DNA from: Endozoicomonas ascidiicola
Lineage (GTDB): Bacteria > Pseudomonadota > Gammaproteobacteria > Pseudomonadales > Endozoicomonadaceae
NCBI RefSeq assembly: GCF_001646945.1
Contig: NZ_LUTV01000008.1
Location: 58,925 to 122,924, forward strand
Direction: 5' to 3'
Length of the DNA stretch: 64,000 nt
Shown: one piece after another, positions 43,114 to 52,376 of the stretch
How positions within the stretch are numbered: the first letter of the stretch is position 1
Layout: each line of letters opens with the position of its first letter
Notes under the pieces: generated by a model
The model's input: the letters and a program-made list of their open reading frames with translations, nothing else
What the model was told of the DNA's origin: nothing
Databases searched by the model: none
Translations under genes and position numbers: made by a program

Positions 43114-46086
43114 TTAAAGCGTCCTCATGCCTGCGTTTTTCAGGGCTTCCAGTAGTTTGGTTTCATCGGTAGGCGCAATGCCCACATTCACACCGCCGTT
43201 TGGATATTCAAGCCGGATGACTTTCTGTGGTGGCTGTCGTTCAATTCTGGTCGGCATTGCTGTTTGGGTAACCTGATCCTGTTGACGAGTACTCCTTTTT
43301 TCCTGCTGCGTCTGCCTGCGTCGCTCGCTGTATATCTGTTCACTGACCTGTAGGGCTTTATTCAGGTTCTTGATGGCTTTCTGATCGCCACTGGCAACGG
43401 CTTCTTCCTTTTGGGCTTTGAGGTCATTTTGTCGGTTTTCATAACGGCGTTTCTCGATATCATCCTGCTTGCCCTGAAGTTGGTCTAATTCATCCTGCAG
43501 GCTATCGAGGGTATTGCGTGAACTGTCGCCTAATTGCGACATGGTTTGTTCTACGGAGCGAATGGCGTTATTGAGCCTGTCCAGATCCTGATTATTGAGC
43601 AGGTTAAGAGTCTCAGCGGTACGCTCTCCCTGTTGCACAAAACGTCGAGCGCTGACTTCACCTTGTTCATAACTTTCCAACAAGTCTTCCAGGGCAATTT
43701 TTTGCTGTAAAAATTCCTTTTTAACAAACGCTGCGTTTCTTGCGGTTTCCGTCATCCAGGTGGATATACCGACAAAGTCGCCAACGGGGTCGTATTTCAG
43801 CTTATCCAGCTGATCGTTAGTTTCCTGAAGTTGGTTTTTAAGTTCCGATATTCCATCGATGGCAGTATTAGCCTGGACACTTCCAATATTGCCCATATTC
43901 ACGAAGGCATCGTGGGCGGCTGCACTCATACCCATTAATTCAGAGGTGAGATGGTTGTAATGCGCGGCCATGGCTCCGGCCATACTTTGAACGGAGGTTT
44001 CCTGCTGCTGCGCGGATGACTCTGCTGCATCACCGGTGTCTTTTAATGCTTCTTTGGTTTTTTCTGATTCAGCCGCTAACTCGGCCAGTTTTTGCCGACT
44101 CGCTTCGGTGGCTTTGGTGTACTCCTCAAGGGAAAGCGTACCCTCAGTGAACGCCTCCGCTATCGCTACGCCAAGGCTGGCTAACTCTGTTCGGGTTTCT
44201 GCGCCGTTGATCTGATTGATGGCATCTGCCGCATCTGTGAACGCAGCTTTGGTGGTTTCTGCAGTCTTCTTTGCGGCATTGCCGGTTTGCTCCAGTTCCT
44301 TCTGGTATTGTTTTTGTTCTTCACGAGCGGCTTCTACCGTGACTTTATTTTCACGACGAATGTCTTGCTGAGTGCTTTGATGCTTTTTGGATAACGCATC
44401 ATAAATACCGATTAACGAGTTTTTTGCATCGTTGGCATCTTCTGCGGTTTGCTTTGCGAACTCCTTCCCAAGAGAGCGAAGATAATGGGTGGTGCCTTGC
44501 AGGCTTCTGGCAATATTATCAGCGCCCATCACCTCGGCTATTTTTCCCCAGCCATAAATGATTTCACCGATGGTATAGAGAAAGGCAGAAGCAAAGCCTT
44601 TCACCGCTAATGAAAAACTGTTGAAGAAAAACGAAATGGTGTTGCTGGTGACGGTAAACGTAGTTTTTACTTTATCAAGTACCGTGGTGATCGTGGTAAA
44701 GCCAGACTGTAATCTGGCCACAAAGTCTTCAAGGGTGATACCCGACAGTGCATCCTGTATGGCGTTCCCCATGGCAACAAACGCATCACTAATTTTTTGC
44801 GCCAGAGCCTGAAGCCGACCGTCTTTATTCATCGCCTCGATTTTCAGCGCCAGATCGCCCAGCAGATTTTTTACATATTCGAGCGCGCCGCTGTCAGCAA
44901 CTTCATCCAGAAAGTAGCTCCAGCTGTCCTTCAGGTTACTGACGTAACCAGAGAGCAGAGTCATATTCTTTGCCGCAGCACCGTCTGCGCTTTTTCCGAT
45001 CTCCTTAATAAGTTCGGCAATGACATCCCGCCCCAGCTTTCCGGCTTCTGATAATTTGCGAAGTTCCAGAGCGTTTTTACCGGTGACGCTTTCCAGCATC
45101 TCCCAGACCGGAATGCCCCGCTCAACCAACTGCAATATTTCCTCGCCCTGTAAGCGCTGCTTGGCCCAGGCTTGCCCGATGCCGACTGAAATACCCCGCA
45201 ACCGATCAAAACCACCACCCAGTTTGGAAGTCTGATCTATGATGGCTTGCATCGTGCCATCCATGGGATCAAGACCAAACGCTTTTAGTCGTACAAAGGC
45301 TTCGGAGACTTCTTCTAGCTGGAAAGGTGTGTTCTTGGTGAAATCTTTGATCCAGGCCAGTGCCTGTTCGCCTTCTGCCATGGAACCCATTATGGCTTCC
45401 AGCTGAACGCTGAGTCGTTCAAACTTATCACCCGTGGTGAGAATTGACTCAATGCTGCGCTTGATGGTGTACAGTCCAGCGGTCGCTGCGACCAATCCGG
45501 CAAAGCGTCGGGTTAAACGACCAATACCGGATGATGCCTTTTCAGCATCTCTGGCCACGTTTTTTAAACCAGAACGTCGGAAGTTTCGCGAGGCTTCTTT
45601 GACTCGTCGGGTTGCTTTACCAAACGCGGCTGATGTTTCCTGAACCTCCCGGGTGACTCTGTCCTGTTGCCGAGCTAAGTCACGGTTTGAAAGCCCGGCC
45701 TGCTTTAACCCCTGACGTAACTCAGCCAGTTTGTGCCGCTGCTGTTGATATGACTGGTTGGCAGCCGTTACCGATTTTCTGGCTGACTCAAGCCGGCGCT
45801 GCAACGTTTTGGTGGGTTTCTCAGCCTGCTGATATTCCCGGGCTAACCCTTCAACCTTATCCTCGGCTTCCCTGAATGCTCTGCCCGCTTCACGAACGGC
45901 CACTGTCTGCTTTTGGAAAGACGACAGTAACCGCTGCTGCTTTTCCAACTCAGTAAGATGGCTCTTGAGCGTTTTCGCTTCCCCACGCAGGGACTCCAGC
46001 GAAGCGGCTGATTCTTTCACTGGACGTGACAGGGTATCCCGCGCTTTCAGCACCAGCCGAAGCGCGGTTTCTTTGATGGAAGGCAT
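43114..46086 (-). CDS. Phage tail tape measure protein
   Basis: 990 residues, the largest tail gene. The N-terminus (about 25-160) is a long coiled coil. A conserved TMP domain follows: KFERLSVQLEAIMGSMAEGEQ, then KNTPFQLEEVSEAFVRLKAFG and VERGIPVWEMLESVTGK, and NLKDSWSYFLDEV. Hydrophobic helices lie near 440-520, and a second long coiled coil at 560-960. It sets tail length (roughly 150 nm by the usual 1.5 angstrom per residue rule, an estimate only). Position between tube and tip genes is as expected. Confidence 0.88.
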   Translation of the reverse strand: MPSIKETALRLVLKARDTLSRPVKESAASLESLRGEAKTLKSHLTELEKQQRLLSSFQKQTVAVREAGRAFREAEDKVEGLAREYQQAEKPTKTLQRRLESARKSVTAANQSYQQQRHKLAELRQGLKQAGLSNRDLARQQDRVTREVQETSAAFGKATRRVKEASRNFRRSGLKNVARDAEKASSGIGRLTRRFAGLVAATAGLYTIKRSIESILTTGDKFERLSVQLEAIMGSMAEGEQALAWIKDFTKNTPFQLEEVSEAFVRLKAFGLDPMDGTMQAIIDQTSKLGGGFDRLRGISVGIGQAWAKQRLQGEEILQLVERGIPVWEMLESVTGKNALELRKLSEAGKLGRDVIAELIKEIGKSADGAAAKNMTLLSGYVSNLKDSWSYFLDEVADSGALEYVKNLLGDLALKIEAMNKDGRLQALAQKISDAFVAMGNAIQDALSGITLEDFVARLQSGFTTITTVLDKVKTTFTVTSNTISFFFNSFSLAVKGFASAFLYTIGEIIYGWGKIAEVMGADNIARSLQGTTHYLRSLGKEFAKQTAEDANDAKNSLIGIYDALSKKHQSTQQDIRRENKVTVEAAREEQKQYQKELEQTGNAAKKTAETTKAAFTDAADAINQINGAETRTELASLGVAIAEAFTEGTLSLEEYTKATEASRQKLAELAAESEKTKEALKDTGDAAESSAQQQETSVQSMAGAMAAHYNHLTSELMGMSAAAHDAFVNMGNIGSVQANTAIDGISELKNQLQETNDQLDKLKYDPVGDFVGISTWMTETARNAAFVKKEFLQQKIALEDLLESYEQGEVSARRFVQQGERTAETLNLLNNQDLDRLNNAIRSVEQTMSQLGDSSRNTLDSLQDELDQLQGKQDDIEKRRYENRQNDLKAQKEEAVASGDQKAIKNLNKALQVSEQIYSERRRQTQQEKRSTRQQDQVTQTAMPTRIERQPPQKVIRLEYPNGGVNVGIAPTDETKLLEALKNAGMRTL

Positions 46087-46101
46087 AGGCGACTCGGTGG
46101 G

Positions 46102-46845
46102 TTATTGGGCCAGATCTAGCTGCATAAACGGACTCAAGCCCTGACCGGTAACCGTTGGGTCCGACAGCACATCCAATTGCAGTGGAATATTGGCAAAGTC
46201 ATCGGAGATAAAGCCCAGGTTTTGCACTGGAGAAAACTTCACACGGTGAACCCGGATATTGAATGGCAACCCTTCCTGGGCATCGTTCAGTCCTTCCATA
46301 AACAGAACGAACTCACGACCGGACTCCACCAATGCCTGAACCATGTTAGTGGCCAACGGTGTGTAACTGACTTTGACGCCTTGATCATCAATCCCACCGC
46401 CATCAATGACTTTGATACCCGATTGGGTCAGTTCGTAATCCTCTCCGGCCACCAGTGCTGTTTCCAGACTGTCTTTTACCGTAATTGGCTGCTCCCGATC
46501 CGGTAGTCGTTTAAAAGGAATCAATTCACCGACAACGCCATGACTGACCAACTCTTCATCCATTACTGCACTGGTGCTGCCATTGGTGACATTACCTCTC
46601 AGTGCCAGTGAAATATTGCTGGCAGTAAAATCATGGGCGACCACATTGGCGGTAATACCCGACACTCGACTGATAACATTGCGATTACCCCCACCGCCCA
46701 GGTAGTTTTTCAGTTCCTTACGATCTTCTTCAAAGCTGAAGGTAAACTCGCTGACATTGCCAATGGGCAGCAAAGGGGCTGACTGGTCATAGGGCTGGAT
46801 ATGAATACTGCCTGCGCCAATAAAGCTACGATCCACTGTGGACAT
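46102..46845 (-). CDS. Phage major tail (tube) protein
   Basis: 247 residues from ATG 46845, which has AGGAG at 6 bases; an earlier ATG is unlikely. The sequence has the tail-tube pattern: an early FTFSFEEDRKELKNYLGGGGN, then SNISLALRGNV, and a beta-rich C-terminus ending IPLQLDVLSDPTVTGQGLSPF. The place in the operon, just before the tape measure gene, matches lambda gpV. No frameshifted chaperone pair (G/GT type) was seen between them, which is atypical and leaves the assembly chaperone unidentified. Confidence 0.75.
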   Translation of the reverse strand: MSTVDRSFIGAGSIHIQPYDQSAPLLPIGNVSEFTFSFEEDRKELKNYLGGGGNRNVISRVSGITANVVAHDFTASNISLALRGNVTNGSTSAVMDEELVSHGVVGELIPFKRLPDREQPITVKDSLETALVAGEDYELTQSGIKVIDGGGIDDQGVKVSYTPLATNMVQALVESGREFVLFMEGLNDAQEGLPFNIRVHRVKFSPVQNLGFISDDFANIPLQLDVLSDPTVTGQGLSPFMQLDLAQ

Positions 46846-46883
46846 AGGATGCTCCTGCATTTGAGGTTGTTTTGGGAATAGGT

Positions 46884-47294
46884 TCAGAGAATGACATCGA
46901 TGGTCAGCTGAATATCTGCGAAGGAAAGGTGACCATGATTCGGGGCGATATCGAACTGGGTTTCACTAAATTGAACAGTGCGAGCTTCTGGTGTAAATCG
47001 TTCACTACTGGCGAACAGCTCCCTCACCAAACGGGTCAGGCCCATCAAGGTGTAAGTGCTGTCTTCATCCGTTTTGATCACCACACTGACATTCAACGCC
47101 ATGCTCATTTTTCTGCGGCTGCCCTGTCGGCCTTGCTCTTGTATAGATTCCAGTTGAACCAAAATCGCCGGAGTGGGCAGTTCATCATTCAACCCGAGCG
47201 CGGAGTATCCCAATAGAACAGTCGATGTCACTTCAGTCAGACGATAAACAAGCGCTTCAACAATTCTGGCTTCAGGATTCGATGTTGAAGACAT
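46884..47294 (-). CDS. Phage tail terminator-like protein
   Basis: 136 residues in the position of lambda gpU, between the Z-type protein and the tail tube. The pattern RIVEALVYRLTEV at the start, a central LPTPAILVQLESIQEQGRQG and a strand ending LSFADIQLTIDVIL fit the alpha/beta terminator fold. It overlaps the preceding gene by 23 bp. The identification rests mainly on location and length. Confidence 0.6.
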   Translation of the reverse strand: MSSTSNPEARIVEALVYRLTEVTSTVLLGYSALGLNDELPTPAILVQLESIQEQGRQGSRRKMSMALNVSVVIKTDEDSTYTLMGLTRLVRELFASSERFTPEARTVQFSETQFDIAPNHGHLSFADIQLTIDVIL

Positions 47295-47868
47295 AGTTGA
47301 GCTCCTGCTCCATCAACGTGGCAAACCGGTCAAGCAGTACCGGTTCCAGCTTCCGCAACACGTCACTGGCCGAATGCCAGATAGCCACTTCTTTCTTTTC
47401 CAATGGCAGGCCCATCCACATCATGCGCCCGGATTTTTTAGAGCGTTGAAATTTGTGCAGCCAGTCGTCTTTTCGCTCGAACACCATAGGGTGCGTCGCA
47501 TTCACCGGCTGCATCAGAAAGGCGCCTTCCCAAAAATGGCGGCCAGTTCTCACCCCTGTTTTAGACGGCACTGGCTTACCCAGATAGTGAGCAGGGATAT
47601 CCAGAGCACCAATCCAAATCACCAGGCTGTAGTGCTTTGATGCCCGATCGCCGGGTTTATAAAGTGAAACCCTGACTCGCCCCAGAAACTTCAGCACCTT
47701 CTGAGTGATGTTCTGTTGTCTTGCTAACTCTCTCAATACTCTGCGCTCCGCAAACCGTGAGAGTTTGCGAAGAGATCGGGCGATGGCTTTACTGACTTTC
47801 TCCGGTGCGTAATGGAACTGTGAAATCAGCTCATCCACAGTGCCGTCCAATTCCAGGTCAAGCTTCAT
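47272..47868 (-). CDS. Phage minor tail protein Z-like
   Basis: 198 residues. The pattern ISQFHYAPEKVSKAIARSLRKL, then LRELARQQNITQKVLKFLGRV and HYSLVIWIGALDIPAHYLGKP is that of minor tail protein Z (lambda gpZ family), which connects tail and head completion. A Phe/Met-rich GAFLMQP and the final LDRFATLMEQELNYVF also fit. Start and stop overlap the flanking genes by 11 and 23 bp. Confidence 0.7.
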   Translation of the reverse strand: MKLDLELDGTVDELISQFHYAPEKVSKAIARSLRKLSRFAERRVLRELARQQNITQKVLKFLGRVRVSLYKPGDRASKHYSLVIWIGALDIPAHYLGKPVPSKTGVRTGRHFWEGAFLMQPVNATHPMVFERKDDWLHKFQRSKKSGRMMWMGLPLEKKEVAIWHSASDVLRKLEPVLLDRFATLMEQELNYVFNIES

Positions 47869-48151
47869 GGAGCCGCCACCAGATCATTTGACCGTTGTCT
47901 TTCAGTTTGCAATCCACGGTCCATTGCTGATCGGCAGACTGCACCTCATCACCCCGCTGAAGTTCCAACTCCGCAGGCAAACTCACCACTGTCACCGTTT
48001 GCAGCACTGAATCAAACTGACCAACAGGAACCAGTTCTTTCGAGAGAATGCCCCGACTTTCTACCAGTAGCACATCCTCCCGAAAGATCATCACCGGCTG
48101 ACCAAAGGTGGCCAGCACATGCCGGTTCAGATCACTCAGTTCATTTTGCAT
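47858..48151 (-). CDS. Head-tail connector protein (FII-like)
   Basis: 97 residues in the place of lambda gpFII. The sequence is beta-rich with FGQPVMIFREDVLLVESRGIL, then a strand pair ELQRGDEVQSADQQWTVDCK and the ending MIWWRLHEA. This matches the small head-tail joining family in which a 'QW.V' hairpin binds the tube. It overlaps the capsid fragment by 16 bp and the Z-like gene by 11 bp. Confidence 0.6.
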   Translation of the reverse strand: MQNELSDLNRHVLATFGQPVMIFREDVLLVESRGILSKELVPVGQFDSVLQTVTVVSLPAELELQRGDEVQSADQQWTVDCKLKDNGQMIWWRLHEA

Positions 48152-48516
48152 TTGATCACCGCCCGGGGCTTCAAACAGACAGGCAACGGATTAGACTGGG
48201 TGTGCAGCTGCACGCCTTTATCGAAGTCCAATGTCTTCTGTTTGGCGTACCTGGGCAGGCCGATGGTGCTCACCGTCTCGATATAATCTGCCGGTGCAAA
48301 CCAAGTTCGGAAGATGCCGGTGCCTTCGGGAATGACGTAGGCTTCATCGGATTTGATGAACGGAATATCACCCACCTGCCCCCGATATTCTTCCCAGTCG
48401 ACATCACCAAAACGGAAACCGGACTTGGGATCGTTTCTGAGCAAAGCACTGTCCTGATAACGATGGTAAGCATCTTTCACATAATCATGAGCCACACGAG
48501 CGTCGTAGAAACCCAA
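48136..48516 (-). pseudogene. Major capsid protein (gpE family), C-terminal third only
   Basis: 126 residues starting at TTG, reading FYDARVAHDYVKDAYHRYQD, FGDVDWEEYRGQVGDIPFI, GTGIFRTWFAPADYIETVST, then IGLPRYAKQKTL and LHTQSNPLPVCLKP. This is the conserved C-terminal half of HK97-fold capsid proteins of the Phage_cap_E family, normally about 340 residues. The N-arm, E-loop and spine helix are absent, as is the expected head-decoration gene upstream. Instead an unrelated ORF (48639-49157) occupies the site. A functional head is therefore unlikely unless the protein is supplied elsewhere. Confidence 0.75.
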
Positions 48517-48638
48517 TCTCAGAATGCTCTGAGCCCAGAGTATGGATGTGCGGCCAATGCCTGATCGACTTTACGGCGGAGCAGCACATTAATTTGATAA
48601 TTTCGCATTCAGCCAGTCGCTTTAACCAATAAATCAAG

Positions 48639-49157
48639 TCAGTTTGATTGCAGTGTGTCAATCTCGGTTTGCAGACGTTTACAGAGAGCTTCAACGTACT
48701 CGGTAGCCTTTGTCGGCTCCATACCAAGAAACGCATACATTTTTGGGAGATAAGTTTCTTTGGTTAAACTTTTAAAACTACCCCATTGTTGATTATTGGT
48801 TCTGTTATAAATTATGTCGCCCCAGCGATCGCTACTTTCGGGACCAGTTTCAGCCTTCAACAGTGCACCCAAAAATGTAGCTGAAGTATCGTCAAGCTTT
48901 ATATCAGGCTTCGGGTAGCAGGCGTTTACATTGAGCGGAATAATTGAGCCCCTGTCTTGGAGGGCGCAATGTTGCTGCAGCAATGAGAGTGGTTTCTGGT
49001 ATACGGAATCATGATTTATCTTGACGCCTTTTCGGGCGAAGACTGCTGTTGCGTGATCACAAATAGAATAGTACTTGGATTGCGCTTCATTAGAGGCATT
49101 TCCAAGTTCCATAACTGAAGCTGGGCATAATTCTCCGCCTACATTGATTGCCTGCAT
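48639..49157 (-). CDS. Unknown protein replacing the capsid 5' region (cargo)
   Basis: 172 residues from ATG 49157, which has GGGAGG at 8 bases; longer readings upstream lack a good ribosome-binding site. The sequence MQAINVGGELCPASVMELGN and onward is globular, Cys-containing (five Cys), with a C-terminal helix EYVEALCKRLQTEIDTLQ. There is no membrane segment. No family recognised. AT content is higher than in the phage genes around it, and about 280 bp of non-coding DNA lies upstream. It probably arrived with the event that removed the capsid N-terminus. Confidence 0.55.
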   Translation of the reverse strand: MQAINVGGELCPASVMELGNASNEAQSKYYSICDHATAVFARKGVKINHDSVYQKPLSLLQQHCALQDRGSIIPLNVNACYPKPDIKLDDTSATFLGALLKAETGPESSDRWGDIIYNRTNNQQWGSFKSLTKETYLPKMYAFLGMEPTKATEYVEALCKRLQTEIDTLQSN

Positions 49158-49439
49158 GATGTAAACCTCCCTTGGGTATTTGTATAGGTAGGACAGTCGA
49201 TTAACACAATCGTTTATTAACCAACCAAAAAAAATCCGCCATAAATTTATAACACCATGATTACTTTTACTTTTATGCGGGAAATTAGTTGCTGAAGCTG
49301 GCCATGTTTTCGCCAGACGCGCCATATTAATCAGTAAAAATAAGCAGTGCTCAGCCACCAGTCTCATACGAATCAACTGTATCTACCCACTCGTTTTTCA
49401 AAAAAAACCTAAGTTCCTTTGAGGCTGGGAGTGAGAAGG

Positions 49440-50444
49440 TTAAGCAGCGGTTTGATTGCGTTTTTGGTACACGGCGCGGGTATCAATCAGTGGCTTGATG
49501 GTTTGATTCTGCTGACTGGGTGTCAGGGAGTTGTCCAGTGTTTCCTCTTCCCTGGTGAGCAGATCAAACAGTTTCGTTCTGATCGTTTCTGTGGACTTTT
49601 CGGACTGGATAAAACTGGCTGCACGATCACTGCATTGAGCTGCAGCACACAACGACTTGATGGTTTCACATTCCGTCAGACGACTTTGGACATCGTCTAC
49701 ACCCTGCTTGTTGCGAATAAATTTCTCAGCCATTTCCGGATAACCGGCCTTATTGCAGAGCGAGACGATAGCCAACGCATGAGTTGATTCAGCCTCTCCA
49801 TCAGGCTCGTGATCCGTTCCAACTTGTGGTTGGAGCAGTGGTTGTGGCACATGGTTGAAGGCGCTGAGATCAAAGTGTGCAGCCAACTGCATCGGTTCAT
49901 CCACCACATTTACCAGACCATGGCCTTCTGCTTCGGTTGCGGTAAGCCAGGTTTCATCATTCATCAAGGTGATAATTTCACTGACTTCCAGCCCACTGTT
50001 TGCTGCATAAGTCTGGGCAATCACTTCTGTGGTTTTATCCAGCATGTCCGCCACTTTACGGAGCTCCTCGGCATCACCGCCCACCCAGCCAAAGGGGTTA
50101 TGAATCATCATCAACGCATTGGCGGCCATATGAATAGTGTCGCCAGCCATGGCAATCACGCTGGCGATACTGGCGGCCAACCCTTCAATCCGAACATGAA
50201 TATGCGCATTGTGGTAGCGCAGAGCATTGTAGATGGCGATGCCATCAAATACGGATCCACCGGGGCTGTTAATACGCACCGTGATTTCATTGGTGTCGAT
50301 ATCTTTCAGATCATTAACCAGCTGTCGTGCGGATAAACCCGCCCAGTCACCAATCACATCGTAGATCAGTAACTCTGCAGGTTGGTCAGCCTGATTCTTT
50401 AACGTGTACCACGGCTTATTGTTGAGAGGTTTCTTCTTGCTCAT
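49440..50444 (-). CDS. ClpP-like phage head maturation protease (S14 family)
   Basis: 334 residues from ATG 50444 (MSKKKPLNN). The ClpP-like domain is clear: INSPGGSVFDGIAIYNAL, the nucleophile Ser in GLAASIASVIAMAGD, the His in ALMMIHNPFGW and the Asp near TWLTATEAEGHGLV. The last ~130 residues form the charged helical scaffold-like tail typical of protease-scaffold fusions. It overlaps the portal gene by 29 bp. It would normally be followed by decoration and capsid genes, both missing or broken here. Confidence 0.85.
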   Translation of the reverse strand: MSKKKPLNNKPWYTLKNQADQPAELLIYDVIGDWAGLSARQLVNDLKDIDTNEITVRINSPGGSVFDGIAIYNALRYHNAHIHVRIEGLAASIASVIAMAGDTIHMAANALMMIHNPFGWVGGDAEELRKVADMLDKTTEVIAQTYAANSGLEVSEIITLMNDETWLTATEAEGHGLVNVVDEPMQLAAHFDLSAFNHVPQPLLQPQVGTDHEPDGEAESTHALAIVSLCNKAGYPEMAEKFIRNKQGVDDVQSRLTECETIKSLCAAAQCSDRAASFIQSEKSTETIRTKLFDLLTREEETLDNSLTPSQQNQTIKPLIDTRAVYQKRNQTAA

Positions 50445-51894
50445 CCTGGCTTTCATCCTTTTCTTGTGAAGAGAGTTGAGTGGAAGACTGAGATGACTGT
50501 CTACCATCGCTTTCATACTGAAGACTCAGTTCATCTGCCCGACGATTATCAGCGGCTATCTCGTCATCGATCTGTTCACTGTCATAACCCTGTTCAGACA
50601 CCACTTCAGAACGAGATTTGAAGCCACTGCGCACTGCCAGATTCTGGGCCTGCATATCCTGCACAGGGTGCATATAGGGCCAGCCTTGGGGAATCCATTT
50701 CACCCGTCGGTAGTCCGCTCTTTTCTGATCAAAACGGGGAGCGTGAATGGCTCCGCTGAATACCGCCATTTCCAACCACCGATTCCAGACCGGTCTACAG
50801 AATTGAAACACCAGCTGGTTGTGCTGAATCTGTTGTATTCGTCGTCGGAATTCATTCAGTACTACCCGCAATGCCCGGTCACTGACGCCTTTCATATCCC
50901 CGGATAGAATTTCATAGGGCAAACCGATACCTGCCGCGACGGCCATCAATTGCTGACGGATAAAGTCGGGATAATTGCTAGCCGCACCCGGTGGTGTATT
51001 GAAGGTAATCTCTTCACCGGGTGACAGTTCCTGCATGGTGCCTGGTTCCATGGCCACCATGGGTACGCCCTGCAGATCATAAACAATAGGCCTGCCGGTC
51101 AACGGATCCACCTTATCACCATCAGGCGCAGGCTTGGTGATAAAGCCGGTGAACAGGTTAGCGATTTCCTGCCGCAGCAAGGTCGCGTCATCAAACTTGT
51201 CCAGGTGGAACATCCGCAAGAGCACTTGGGTCAGCAACGGCTGTCCTCTCAGCTGGCCGGGCCTTAGTGGTTCATAGAGGTGGAGTACCTGATCTGCAGG
51301 AATACGACGAAGGTCGGCAGTATCCAACGTTGTGTAATCGGATGGATGCTGTCGGTGCATCCAATACGCCACCCGCTTACCCAAGGCATTAAATTCGATA
51401 CCTGCTCGGATCTTATGACCACGTTTTAGATCATCGTTGTAATCCCAGGGCACAAACTCCGCTTCCAGCAATTGGACCTGCAAAGGGACACTCAAACCAT
51501 CGGATAGTTTTCTGGGTCGCAACCGGGCAAAACATTCACCCGCCTCCAACATGGAGCGAACCGCCAACGATTGCTGACCATAAAAATCCAGTTGACCATC
51601 CGCATCCGATTCATCAGACCAATCCAGAAACAGGGCCTGCAGATTCTTTCGGAACTGGTCATTGGTCGCTTCGGACTTGGGTTTGATACCTGTACCGACA
51701 ATATTCGCGACCAGCTTTTCTAACCCGGAAGCCGCCCATGGATCGTTACGAATGGACGCTCTGGATCGATTGATCAACGTCCCCAGATTACCGGTCAGCG
51801 TATTGTTCGGACCAGATGATGGGGCCGACCAACTCTGACTCCTGCGCCCCGACCTGCGGAGGTGTAGGCTAAATTTCGTGCCGTCTGCAACCAT
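50416..51894 (-). CDS. Phage portal protein (lambda family)
   Basis: 492 residues of the lambda portal family. Landmarks: RSRASIRNDPWAASGLEKLV, then the wing VGTGIKPKSEATNDQF, QVLLRMFHLDKFDDATLLRQ and FNTPPGAASNYPDFIRQQL, then GLPYEILSGDMKGVSDRALR. It forms the twelve-fold ring for DNA entry. The C-terminal 40 residues are Ser/Gln/Glu-rich. Length is close to lambda gpB (533). The start at 51894 follows the minus-strand gap opposite the small plus-strand gene. Confidence 0.88.
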   Translation of the reverse strand: MVADGTKFSLHLRRSGRRSQSWSAPSSGPNNTLTGNLGTLINRSRASIRNDPWAASGLEKLVANIVGTGIKPKSEATNDQFRKNLQALFLDWSDESDADGQLDFYGQQSLAVRSMLEAGECFARLRPRKLSDGLSVPLQVQLLEAEFVPWDYNDDLKRGHKIRAGIEFNALGKRVAYWMHRQHPSDYTTLDTADLRRIPADQVLHLYEPLRPGQLRGQPLLTQVLLRMFHLDKFDDATLLRQEIANLFTGFITKPAPDGDKVDPLTGRPIVYDLQGVPMVAMEPGTMQELSPGEEITFNTPPGAASNYPDFIRQQLMAVAAGIGLPYEILSGDMKGVSDRALRVVLNEFRRRIQQIQHNQLVFQFCRPVWNRWLEMAVFSGAIHAPRFDQKRADYRRVKWIPQGWPYMHPVQDMQAQNLAVRSGFKSRSEVVSEQGYDSEQIDDEIAADNRRADELSLQYESDGRQSSQSSTQLSSQEKDESQDEQEETSQQ

Positions 51895-51968
51895 TTCTGT
51901 CGTAACCTGTCAAACAAAGGTGCACATCCTTCTTGTATAGAAAGTAGTAAGAAATGGAGAGGTAGCTT

Positions 51969-52169
51969 GTGAAGGCCGTAGTGATTTCAGTGCTGGTACT
52001 GGGTATTTTTTTGATGATGGCGAACGTGGCACCCAGCCTGCTCAGTGACCCACATGGCACAAAAAAAGACGACCCACGCATACTTACCAGTGATCAGATG
52101 CGACAATCGATCACCACCCTGATTGTCTTGTTCATTGCACTGATTGCAGTACTGCATTTCTGGCGATGA
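51969..52169 (+). CDS. Small two-helix membrane protein on the opposite strand (cargo)
   Basis: 66 residues starting at GTG with ggagagg at about 6 bases upstream. Two hydrophobic helices flank a polar loop: AVVISVLVLGIFLMMANVAP and SITTLIVLFIALIAVLHFW. It lies between the portal and gpW genes but is encoded on the plus strand, opposite to the whole head operon, so it is an independently expressed gene. No family recognised. Possible superinfection-exclusion or membrane-modifying protein; this is inference from size and topology only. Confidence 0.55.
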   Translation: MKAVVISVLVLGIFLMMANVAPSLLSDPHGTKKDDPRILTSDQMRQSITTLIVLFIALIAVLHFWR

Positions 52170-52170
52170 A

Positions 52171-52371
52171 TCAGATGCCACTTCTGGAATAAATGCCATA
52201 TTGGCGAGGCCGCTTTTGCTGCTTCGCCAGCTCCCGTTCAATGGCCTGCAGTCGTCTTTCCATCTCGGAAAAACTGGCGTATTCCACTTTTTGGCCTTCA
52301 AACTCAACCGTTCTCGTTTCCCGCAGCAATACGGCCCGCTTCAGAGCTTGATATTCAGCATCCGTGATCAT
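52171..52371 (-). CDS. Head-tail joining protein gpW-like
   Basis: 66 residues, MITDAEYQALKRAVLLRETR then VEFEGQKVEYASFSEMERRL and AIERELAKQQ. The helix, short beta hairpin and helix pattern with 'G..VEY.S.S...L...I..LE' is that of lambda gpW (68 residues). It plugs the portal after packaging. The location between terminase and portal genes is the lambda order. 5 bp separates it from the terminase gene. Confidence 0.75.
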   Translation of the reverse strand: MITDAEYQALKRAVLLRETRTVEFEGQKVEYASFSEMERRLQAIERELAKQQKRPRQYGIYSRSGI

Positions 52372-52376
52372 GGTGA

